Positions 1-5,361 of a stretch of 5,361 nucleotides of DNA are shown piece after piece. Position numbers and translations under genes: made by a program. The first letter of the stretch is position 1. The number at the start of each line of letters is the position of its first letter. The notes beneath the pieces are model-generated. The model did not search any database. It was not told the DNA's origin and was given only the letters and a program-made list of their open reading frames with translations. Source of the stretch: Bog-756 sp043784065 (GTDB lineage: Bacteria > Actinomycetota > Acidimicrobiia > Acidimicrobiales > RAAP-2); assembly GCA_043784065.1 (NCBI GenBank), contig JAYVYR010000144.1:1-5361 (forward strand), in the 5' to 3' direction.

Positions 1-4
1 CACA

Positions 5-769
5 ATGGACACCGGGGTCACCCGGGCCGAATACTGCGCAGTGGCCTGCGCCGAAGTCTTCCGCGGCGACGGCGAGGTCATGGCCAGCGCCTTCGGGACC
101 GCCCCCGCACTCGGGGCCAGACTGGCCCGGCTCACCTTCGCCCCTGACCTTGTCCTGACCGACGGCGACGCCGCCCTGGTCGACGGCGCGCCCCCGCTGG
201 GCGCTGACCCGTCGTCCTTGGTTCTCGAGTCGCACATGCCCTACCGACGCGTGTTCGACGTGGTGTGGTCAGGCCGACGCAATCTGATCATGATGGCGTC
301 CCAGATTGACCGGTCCGGCAACCAGAACATCAGTGCCATCGGCTCGTGGGCGCAACCCAAGGCGCAATTGGTGGGCGTGCGCGGTGCGCCGGGCAATACC
401 GTCAACCACACGACGAGCTATTGGGTTCCCAACCATTCGACCCGTTCGTTCGTGGAGCAGGTCGACGTGGTGTCCGGTGTGGGATATGCCCGAGCTGAGG
501 CGGCCGGTCCTTCTGCCAGCAAGTTTCACGAGATCCGGTTCGTGGTGTCCAACCTCGGCGTGTTCGACTTCGCCACCCCTGACCACGCCATGCGCCTTGC
601 TTCAGTGCACCCAGGGGGGACCGTCGACCAAGTCGTCGAAGCCACCGGGTTCGAATTGGTCGTCCCTGATGATGTGCCCTTCACCCGCGACCCGACACCC
701 GAGGAGCTCGAACTGCTCCGCACCGTGCTCGACCCGAGGCGACTGCGCGACCGCGAGGTGAAGACATGA
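5..769 (+). CDS. ipdB: IpdB-like beta subunit of the IpdAB steroid ring-cleaving CoA hydrolase (CoA-transferase fold)
   Basis: This 254-residue protein matches the family of M. tuberculosis IpdB (Rv3552, about 250 aa). The family's known role, as a heterodimer with IpdA, is hydrolytic opening of the last steroid ring (COCHEA-CoA) in cytoplasmic cholesterol C/D-ring breakdown. Visible family landmarks are TRAEYCAVACAE (6-17), GARLARLTFAPD (37-48), QIDRSGNQNIS (100-110), RGAPGN (126-131), TSYWVPNH (137-144), VSNLGVFDF (181-189) and the C-terminal LDPRRLRDRE (242-251). The class I CoA-transferase SENG signature with its catalytic Glu is not seen; the roughly corresponding stretch reads LTDGDA (51-56). 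This fits a hydrolase rather than a true transferase. The start at the ATG aligns with my memory of the Rv3552 N-terminus, although the frame is open for the few bases to its left. The ipdA partner is expected just upstream, outside the window. The stop overlaps the ipdC start by 4 bases, implying translational coupling. Confidence 0.9.
   Translation: MDTGVTRAEYCAVACAEVFRGDGEVMASAFGTAPALGARLARLTFAPDLVLTDGDAALVDGAPPLGADPSSLVLESHMPYRRVFDVVWSGRRNLIMMASQIDRSGNQNISAIGSWAQPKAQLVGVRGAPGNTVNHTTSYWVPNHSTRSFVEQVDVVSGVGYARAEAAGPSASKFHEIRFVVSNLGVFDFATPDHAMRLASVHPGGTVDQVVEATGFELVVPDDVPFTRDPTPEELELLRTVLDPRRLRDREVKT
755..758 (+). promoter_or_regulatory. Ribosome binding site of ipdC inside the end of ipdB
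   Basis: GAGG lies 7 bases before the ATG at 766, within the last codons of ipdB. Together with the ATGA stop/start overlap (766-769), it fixes the ipdC start and supports translation of the two genes from one message. Confidence 0.6.
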
Positions 770-1830
770 GCCATCCGGCATTGCACACAGCGTTCTGCGA
801 CCTGGTCGGGGTTCGGTATCCCATCGTTCAGACCGGCATGGGCTGGGTGGCCGGGCCTCGGCTCGTCGCCGCCACCGCCGAGGCCGGAGGCCTCGGAATC
901 CTGGCATCCGCGACCATGACCTACGACGAGTTGGTGGCCGCTATCGCAGATGTGCGAGCTCGCACCGACAAGCCCTTCGGCATCAACATGCGCACCGATG
1001 TCGCCGACGTCGGCGACCGGGTCGACCTCATGATCGAGAACGGAGTGCGGGTGGCCAGCTTCGCCCAAGCGCCGAATCCGGCACTGGTCGACCGGTGCCG
1101 GAAAGCCGGGCTGGTGGTCATGCCGACCATCGGGGCTCGCCGTCATGCCGAAAAAGTGGCTGAGTGGGGTGTCGACGCGGTCATCGCCCAAGGTGGCGAA
1201 GGCGGTGGCCATACCGGCACCGTCCCCACATCGCTGCTGACCCCGGCCGTGGTCGACGCGGTGGGCGACAAGGTGGTCGTGGTTGCAGCCGGAGGATTCT
1301 TCGACGGGAGGGGCCTGGTGGCTGCACTTGCCTACGGGGCTTCGGCCATCGCCATGGGGACCCGCTTCCTCCTCACCCAAGAGAGCCGGGTGCCCGACGA
1401 GGTGAAGCAGGTCTACCTGCAGACTCCGGTGACAGGGACGGTGGTATCGACCGCGGTGGACGGTGCGCCACAACGGGTCATCCGCACCGACCTGGTCGAC
1501 CACCTCGAGAAGTCGGGCTGGCTGCGGGCGCTGCCGCGTGCCATGGCCAATGCCCATGCGTTCCGCAAGGAAACCGACACCACGATGCTGGCCCTTTTGA
1601 AGGAAGGCAACGCTATGAAGAAAGGCAACGAGCTGTCGTGGCCACAGGTCGTCATGGCTGCCAACGCCCCGATGATGACCAAAGCGGGGCTTGTCGACGG
1701 CCGCACCGACGTCGGCGTCCTGCCGACCGGTCAAGTCGTAGGAGAGATCGCCGAACTGCCTACCGTCGAGGACCTGATCAGCCGGATCATCGCCGAGGCC
1801 GGGCGGGTGCTCGACCGGCTCGGCGGGTAG
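766..1830 (+). CDS. ipdC: IpdC-like flavin-dependent oxidoreductase of steroid C/D-ring catabolism (nitronate monooxygenase / 2-nitropropane dioxygenase fold)
   Basis: This 354-residue protein has the length of M. tuberculosis IpdC (Rv3553, about 355 aa) and occupies the same place directly after ipdB. It is an FMN TIM barrel of the nitronate monooxygenase family. Visible motifs are PIVQTGMGWV (19-28, N-terminal flavin loop), GGLGIL (41-46), QGGEGGGHTG (142-151, with His149 at the family's conserved His position), AAGGFFDGRG (174-183) and GASAIAMGTRFL (191-202, flavin phosphate binding). Family knowledge places IpdC at an oxidation of the hydroindane-derived CoA thioester before IpdAB opens the final ring, not at nitroalkane detoxification. 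No signal peptide or membrane segment is seen, so it should be cytoplasmic. Sequence alone would allow a generic nitronate monooxygenase; the gene order makes IpdC much more likely. It is probably the last gene of its operon, since a 234-base gap follows. Confidence 0.87.
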   Translation: MSHPALHTAFCDLVGVRYPIVQTGMGWVAGPRLVAATAEAGGLGILASATMTYDELVAAIADVRARTDKPFGINMRTDVADVGDRVDLMIENGVRVASFAQAPNPALVDRCRKAGLVVMPTIGARRHAEKVAEWGVDAVIAQGGEGGGHTGTVPTSLLTPAVVDAVGDKVVVVAAGGFFDGRGLVAALAYGASAIAMGTRFLLTQESRVPDEVKQVYLQTPVTGTVVSTAVDGAPQRVIRTDLVDHLEKSGWLRALPRAMANAHAFRKETDTTMLALLKEGNAMKKGNELSWPQVVMAANAPMMTKAGLVDGRTDVGVLPTGQVVGEIAELPTVEDLISRIIAEAGRVLDRLGG

Positions 1831-1943
1831 CGGAGTACATCGCCCTCCTTCGCTTGACATGAAGAGCTGGCACATGCCGGTCGAAGCGGTGTTGACGTCC
1901 CCGACACTTCATTCGCTTAGCTACCGCACTGCCCGTATCCGAG

Positions 1944-1977
1944 ATTGCCCATTGTGCCGCTTCACAGGCTGGGCAAT
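1944..1977. repeat. 34-base imperfect palindrome (possible operator or RNA hairpin)
   Basis: Perfect 8-base arms ATTGCCCA (1944-1951) and TGGGCAAT (1970-1977) flank a second inner inverted pair, TGTG (1953-1956) and CACA (1963-1966), around the 6-base loop CCGCTT. As RNA it would be an 8-bp stem, a 1/3 internal loop and a 4-bp stem. The following bases (ACTCTTG) are not a T-run, so a classical terminator is unlikely. It lies about 90 bases before the ketosynthase start, where an operator for a dimeric repressor could sit. It does not fit the KstR2-type steroid operator core as I recall it (CAAGnnCTTG). Confidence 0.45.
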
Positions 1978-1980
1978 ACT
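1952..1980 (+). promoter_or_regulatory. Weak candidate promoter for the ketosynthase gene
   Basis: TTGTGC (1952-1957) and AATACT (1975-1980) are 17 bases apart and match the sigma-70 consensus at 3 of 6 and 4 of 6 positions. The pair overlaps the palindrome at 1944-1977, an arrangement typical of a repressible promoter. The matches are modest and could arise by chance. Confidence 0.2.
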
Positions 1981-2053
1981 CTTGAACCGACAGTCAGCCG
2001 ATGCGAAATGCACGGCTAGTCCCGCCGCAGGATCACCTCGATCCCGCCACACC

Positions 2054-2060
2054 GAGGAGG
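2054..2060 (+). promoter_or_regulatory. Strong Shine-Dalgarno of the ketosynthase gene
   Basis: GAGGAGG ends 4 bases before the ATG at 2065. It is the best ribosome binding site in the window and fixes the start of the ketosynthase. The upstream CCTCG (2036-2040) could pair with CGAGG (2053-2057) and partly mask it. Confidence 0.7.
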
Positions 2061-2064
2061 CCAG

Positions 2065-3276
2065 ATGTCCGAAGTAGTCCACCGGTCCTCATCGGAACAC
2101 CGCGCCCAGCAGGCCACCAAGATCAACATCACCGGCGTCGGCGCCGTCACCGGATACGGCTGGGGCACCAAGCACACATGGGACGGATTCCTTCTCGGCG
2201 AGAGCGCGGTCAAGCGCACCGAAGGACTCGATGACTACGTTGACGGTGGCGTCGCGTATCTGTCACGCATCACCGACGAGGGCGACCGCCGTGACGGGAC
2301 GAGCCGGTTCATGCAGGCGCTGCGTTTCGCGGCACGAGAGGCCATCGCCGATGCCACGGAACGCGGGTGGAAGCCTGGGCCGATGGTGGGCGTCGTCCAC
2401 AGTCTGGTGCTTGGCGATGTCGACATGTGGAGTGAATTCTATGCTTCGGGTGAGCCCCGTGTTCGTGCCCGCCGATGGGTCAACATGATGCCGTCCACCG
2501 TGATCTCCATGATGATGAAGGAGAACGATTTCCACGGCCCGGCAATGTCCGTATCGGCCATGTGCGCCTCCGGTAACGCCGGCATGATCACGGCCAAGTC
2601 GTGGATCGACAGCGGCATTGCTTCGGATGTGATCCTCCTGGCCACCGACTTGTCCGGCCACCCGCAGAACCTTCGTGGCTTTGCCGATGTCGGAGTCGCC
2701 GTAATTGACTCACCGCCATTCGAAGCGTGCCGTCCCTTCCAAGAGGGCAGCCGCGGATTTGTGGGGGGTGAAGCAGCCGTGGCCATGGTCCTGTCGAATC
2801 GATCCGACGGTGCACACGCCACGATGCTCGGAGGGTCGATGTCGATGGACGCGTACAACGCGGTGGCGATGGCCCCCGACCTCGAGGACCTGTTCCGCTG
2901 CTTCCGCGACGCGGTGCGCATCTCCGGGCTAGAGCCCGCCGACATCGCCTACGTCAATGCGCACGGACCTGGAACGGCCCAGTGCGACGCAGCTGAGGCG
3001 CGCGTTCTCGATGAACTCTTCCCTGAAGCTCACGGGATCTTCTCCGTCAAGCCACTTACCGGCCACTGCCAAGCCGCCGCCTCCGCCGTAGAGATCTTGG
3101 CGACAATCTACGCCTTCCAGACCGGATTCATTCCGGCTCCCCGACAAGTGGCCCATGGCCACCCGCGGCTCCTCAACGGACTCACGCCACGCTTGCCCGG
3201 CCCGATGGTGAAGTCGTCCATCGGCATGGGCGGATTCAATTCGGTCATCGTACTGGGCGAGCCTGCGGAGCAGTAG
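2065..3276 (+). CDS. Stand-alone beta-ketoacyl synthase-fold enzyme, substrate unknown
   Basis: This 403-residue protein has the usual length of a FabF-type ketosynthase, an enzyme that condenses an acyl thioester with a malonyl-type extender. The N-terminal strand INITGVGAVTGYG (20-32) matches the family's ITGxGxVTxxG start after about 19 extra residues. The nucleophile is Cys167 in SAMCASGNAGM. The two catalytic histidines are His300 in VNAHGPGT and His334 in KPLTGHCQAA, with the conserved Lys329. Other family marks are CRPFQEGSRGFVGGEAAV (222-239) and the C-terminal GMGGFNSVIVLG (387-398). The triad is Cys-His-His, so it is a ketosynthase and not a thiolase such as FadA6. Oddities are Pro302 where HGTGT normally has Thr, and a Met-rich stretch (141-174) before and around the nucleophile. 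No carrier protein, ketoreductase or dehydratase is nearby. The start is supported by GAGGAGG at 2054-2060. It could serve lipid or secondary-metabolite synthesis, or be linked to the steroid genes; neither is shown. Confidence 0.85.
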   Translation: MSEVVHRSSSEHRAQQATKINITGVGAVTGYGWGTKHTWDGFLLGESAVKRTEGLDDYVDGGVAYLSRITDEGDRRDGTSRFMQALRFAAREAIADATERGWKPGPMVGVVHSLVLGDVDMWSEFYASGEPRVRARRWVNMMPSTVISMMMKENDFHGPAMSVSAMCASGNAGMITAKSWIDSGIASDVILLATDLSGHPQNLRGFADVGVAVIDSPPFEACRPFQEGSRGFVGGEAAVAMVLSNRSDGAHATMLGGSMSMDAYNAVAMAPDLEDLFRCFRDAVRISGLEPADIAYVNAHGPGTAQCDAAEARVLDELFPEAHGIFSVKPLTGHCQAAASAVEILATIYAFQTGFIPAPRQVAHGHPRLLNGLTPRLPGPMVKSSIGMGGFNSVIVLGEPAEQ

Positions 3277-3337
3277 CTGAGCCTCGGCCTGACCGAGCAC
3301 TCAAGGTCTTTGCATTTGAGGCCGATGTTTCAGGCCT
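3277..3337 (+). other. Short gap between the ketosynthase and PAS-GGDEF genes
   Basis: These 61 bases contain two small inverted pairs: CTCGG (3283-3287) with CCGAG (3293-3297), and AGGCC (3319-3323) with GGCCT (3333-3337), the latter ending directly at the next ATG. Neither has a T-run, so no terminator is supported. No promoter is evident, and the two genes may be read together. Confidence 0.4.
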
Positions 3338-5361
3338 ATGGCAACCGCAAAGGAGTTCGAGCGCAATCGGGCCACATTCGATCGCGTTGAACTGACAACC
3401 TCGGTCCTCGGTGACCGGTCCTTTGAGTTGTCCCAGGAGATCGACCTCAAAGGGGCCGGCCCTAGCACCGTTGTCTGGGTGCATGACAACTCCACCGGTT
3501 CGGTTTCGTGGTCCACGCCAATCGAGGAGCTCTTCGGTTATGAGCCAGACACCCCTGGGTTCTCCGTGCATGGGGCCGATACGAAGCCAGCGGTCGACGA
3601 ACACCTGCCCATCGGGCCCCCACCCCCCGTCGGACCGATCGTCCAGTCCTCCACGGAGTGCGGTACCCCAGGGAATCCACCGTTCGCTAGGCGCACCCTC
3701 GCTGACCTGCTCCTCCAGCCAATCCTGGCTCCCTTGCGCGCGGGCGTGCCACCATCGAACTTCGAACTCCATCTGTCCGTGACCTGCCCGGACGGAAACG
3801 TCCACAACGTGGTGGTCCGGGCGTCCCCGACCGAGCTCCCCACCGGGCCTGGCCGTAGTCCTGGGTTCGCCTCCGGACACACGTACACCGGTGTGGTCAT
3901 CGACGTGACGGCACAGCAGAAGTTCGAACACGAGCTCGGCGATCTCGTGAGTCGTTACCAGCTGCTGACCGATGTGACCCCCGACGTGGTGGCCGTACAC
4001 CAGAACGGACGACTCGTCTATGGCAACCGCGCAGCGGCACGGCTCATCTTCTCCGGATCGTCAGACGACGAATACTCCCGCATCGTCGCGGAGAATTACG
4101 GGCGCCCAGTCACAGACATCGTAGATGCGGCAGACATCCCCGGGATGGTCGAGCGCCTGGCGCAACTGACCGAAGTGGGTCAATTCTTCGAACACGGAGA
4201 GGCGCGCATCAATTCGGCCGATGGCACGTCCAAGATCATGGAGCTCACCAGCGTCCGTACGACGTGGAACGGCGAGCCGGCGTTCCAGGTGATCGCCCGC
4301 GACATTTCCGAACGGCTGGCGGCAGAGGCGGCGGCACGCTACCGGGCCAGCCTGGTGGCACATGTATCGGACGCCATCATCGGTATTGATGCCGAGGGCC
4401 GGATCGAATCGTGGAACGAGGCCGCCCAGCACATCTATGGCTGGTCCGAGGGTGAGGTGAGCGGACTTTCCATCGGGACGGTGGTCTCGGCCAACCGGAC
4501 CGACAGTGCGGCCATCCTGGAGCGTGGGCAGCACAGCCATCACCGCAAAGACGGATCTTCGGTCGATGTCATGGTGTCGATCGATCCCCTCATCGACGAT
4601 GAGCTCCAGCCATCCGGCTGGGTGGTCGTGTGCACCGAACTCACCGATGCCCGCCAGGCCGAGGCCGGTCGTCGGGCGGCCGAAGAGCGATATGAAGCCG
4701 TCGTCGCATCGCTCAGTGAAGGCATCATCCTCTTCGACGAAACCGGCAAGATGAGCGCCAATAATCAGGCCGCCACAACCATCCTCGGCCGCCGACTTAC
4801 CGAGGGTGACGGCCACCGGCTGTTCACCGGAACGTCGATCGCCACGTCGACCGATGGATTCCCGCTCACACCGATGATGTTTCCTCACGTCAAGACCCTC
4901 GCCACCGGGGAGTCAGAGGAGGGCGTCATCATCGGGGTCACCGACGAGCACGGCAAGCGCCAGTGGCTGTCCATGAGTTCCCGCCTCCTGTCAGGAGCCA
5001 GTCGGACCGACCCCCCCATGGTTGTCTGTTCATTTACCGACGTGACCGACCGGCGGGCAGCAGAAGCCCAGTTGCACTGGCTCGCCTACCACGACTCCCT
5101 CACCGGGCTCGGCAACCGGTCGTTCTTCAACGATGAACTTGAGCGCGAGCTCCTGATGTCCATGCAGAGCGACTCCAACCTGGCCGTCCTCTTCATCGAT
5201 CTCGACCGCTTCAAGCTCGTCAACGACTCCTTCGGCCACGCCAGTGGCGACGAGCTGTTGCTCGAACTAGCCAGACGTTTCAAGACCGCGGCCCGCAAAA
5301 GCGATGTGGTCAGCCGGTTCAGCGGCGACGAGTTCGTGGTGCTGTGCCCAATCGTCCGGTC
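3338..5361 (+). CDS. Multi-PAS diguanylate cyclase (four PAS-like domains plus GGDEF), C-terminus outside the window
   Basis: An open frame of 674 codons runs off the right edge. It should make c-di-GMP from two GTP in response to signals sensed by its PAS domains. Four PAS-like domains lie at about 43-192, 204-328, 336-440 and 450-575. Each ends in a DxT/DIS-type linker (IDVTAQQ 188, RDISERL 321, TELTDAR 433, TDVTDRR 567) leading into a probable short coiled coil. The cyclase domain starts at about 580, with DSLTGLGNR (586-594), IDLDRFKLVND (620-630, first metal Asp621), GHASGDELL (633-641) and FSGDEFVVL (661-669). The signature is SGDEF rather than GGDEF. An inhibitory-site RxxD (Arg653-Asp656) lies at the standard spacing. 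No signal peptide or membrane segment is seen, so it looks cytoplasmic. PAS1 carries a Pro-rich insertion (about 72-118). The start is the first ATG after an in-frame TGA (3317-3319), but its Shine-Dalgarno is weak. An EAL domain may follow beyond the edge; this cannot be seen. Confidence 0.88.
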   Translation, partial: MATAKEFERNRATFDRVELTTSVLGDRSFELSQEIDLKGAGPSTVVWVHDNSTGSVSWSTPIEELFGYEPDTPGFSVHGADTKPAVDEHLPIGPPPPVGPIVQSSTECGTPGNPPFARRTLADLLLQPILAPLRAGVPPSNFELHLSVTCPDGNVHNVVVRASPTELPTGPGRSPGFASGHTYTGVVIDVTAQQKFEHELGDLVSRYQLLTDVTPDVVAVHQNGRLVYGNRAAARLIFSGSSDDEYSRIVAENYGRPVTDIVDAADIPGMVERLAQLTEVGQFFEHGEARINSADGTSKIMELTSVRTTWNGEPAFQVIARDISERLAAEAAARYRASLVAHVSDAIIGIDAEGRIESWNEAAQHIYGWSEGEVSGLSIGTVVSANRTDSAAILERGQHSHHRKDGSSVDVMVSIDPLIDDELQPSGWVVVCTELTDARQAEAGRRAAEERYEAVVASLSEGIILFDETGKMSANNQAATTILGRRLTEGDGHRLFTGTSIATSTDGFPLTPMMFPHVKTLATGESEEGVIIGVTDEHGKRQWLSMSSRLLSGASRTDPPMVVCSFTDVTDRRAAEAQLHWLAYHDSLTGLGNRSFFNDELERELLMSMQSDSNLAVLFIDLDRFKLVNDSFGHASGDELLLELARRFKTAARKSDVVSRFSGDEFVVLCPIVR

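Larger units (their letters stand above)
1831..2064 (+). other. Intergenic region between ipdC and the ketosynthase gene
   Basis: This 234-base stretch has no convincing gene. A 72-codon frame starting at 1859 crosses it but runs into the ketosynthase gene, has no good ribosome binding site and encodes a low-complexity, unfamiliar peptide. The region holds two TTGAC elements (1854 and 1892) without a well-spaced -10, the imperfect palindrome at 1944-1977, and a short leader before the Shine-Dalgarno at 2054-2060. The gap size suggests the ketosynthase gene has its own promoter. I saw no GC-rich hairpin followed by a T-run that would mark an intrinsic terminator. Confidence 0.6.

Noticed and set aside
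526..1875. A 449-codon open frame on the minus strand across ipdC
   Set aside because: It lies antisense to a clearly recognisable ipdC gene. Its translation is His/Gly/Asp-rich with no domain I recognise, as expected for a shadow frame in GC-rich DNA.
1854..1920. TTGACA (1854) and TTGACG (1892) as -35 boxes
   Set aside because: No reasonable -10 hexamer lies 16-18 bases downstream of either; the closest TA-containing stretch after 1892 is spaced about 19-20 bases.
2030..2039. GGATCACCTC, identical to the 3' end region of 16S rRNA
   Set aside because: Only 10 bases match and no neighbouring rRNA sequence is present. It is best read as coincidence or as part of the leader pairing described separately.
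1859..2077. A 72-codon plus-strand frame in the intergenic gap
   Set aside because: It overlaps the well-supported ketosynthase start, lacks a good ribosome site and has an unremarkable composition.
2065..3276. The ketosynthase-like gene as the thiolase FadA6 of the steroid pathway
   Set aside because: The catalytic pattern is Cys-His-His with KS-type GHC and GGFN motifs. The C-terminal thiolase Cys motif (CxGxG) is absent.
3283..3297. A possible terminator hairpin after the ketosynthase gene
   Set aside because: The stem is only 5 bp and no T-run follows, so an intrinsic terminator is not supported.
3245..4000. A 251-codon minus-strand frame opposite the start of the PAS-GGDEF gene
   Set aside because: The plus-strand frame shows PAS features on both sides and continues unbroken. 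The antisense product has no recognisable motif.
4061..4888. A 275-codon minus-strand frame opposite PAS domains 2-4
   Set aside because: It is antisense to well-defined PAS domains and shows no family motifs.

Overview
The window is GC-rich (roughly 60-65 % by eye) and all four genes lie on the + strand. Gene content and codon use point to an actinobacterium. The first two genes closely resemble the mycobacterial/rhodococcal steroid-degradation pair ipdB-ipdC. The large multi-PAS GGDEF protein and the lone ketosynthase suggest an environmental lineage outside Mycobacterium, possibly Acidimicrobiia; this placement is inference only.

Positions 5-1830 hold ipdB and ipdC, overlapping by 4 bases (ATGA). 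They look like the distal part of an ipdA-ipdB-ipdC operon whose ipdA partner would lie just left of the window. In M. tuberculosis these products act late in cholesterol catabolism, on CoA thioesters left from steroid rings C and D. IpdC carries out a flavin-dependent redox step, and IpdAB hydrolytically opens the last ring.

Positions 1831-2064 are a 234-base gap with no convincing gene. It contains a 34-base imperfect palindrome, a weak promoter-like pair overlapping it, and a leader next to a strong Shine-Dalgarno sequence. Positions 2065-3276 encode a stand-alone beta-ketoacyl synthase-fold enzyme with a complete Cys-His-His triad but a Pro in the usual HGTGT motif. No carrier protein, reductase or dehydratase accompanies it here, so its substrate is unknown.

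After a 61-base gap, position 3338 to the right edge encodes the first 674 residues of a cytoplasmic-looking signalling protein. It has four PAS-like domains followed by a diguanylate cyclase (GGDEF) domain with an SGDEF signature and a recognisable RxxD inhibitory site. It runs off the window and could continue into an EAL domain.

The window therefore combines a steroid C/D-ring catabolic module, an orphan ketosynthase and a c-di-GMP signalling gene. I found no RNA gene, mobile element, CRISPR array or clear intrinsic terminator. Nothing here amounts to a clearly new system. The points most worth following are the orphan ketosynthase beside the steroid genes and the palindrome between them.
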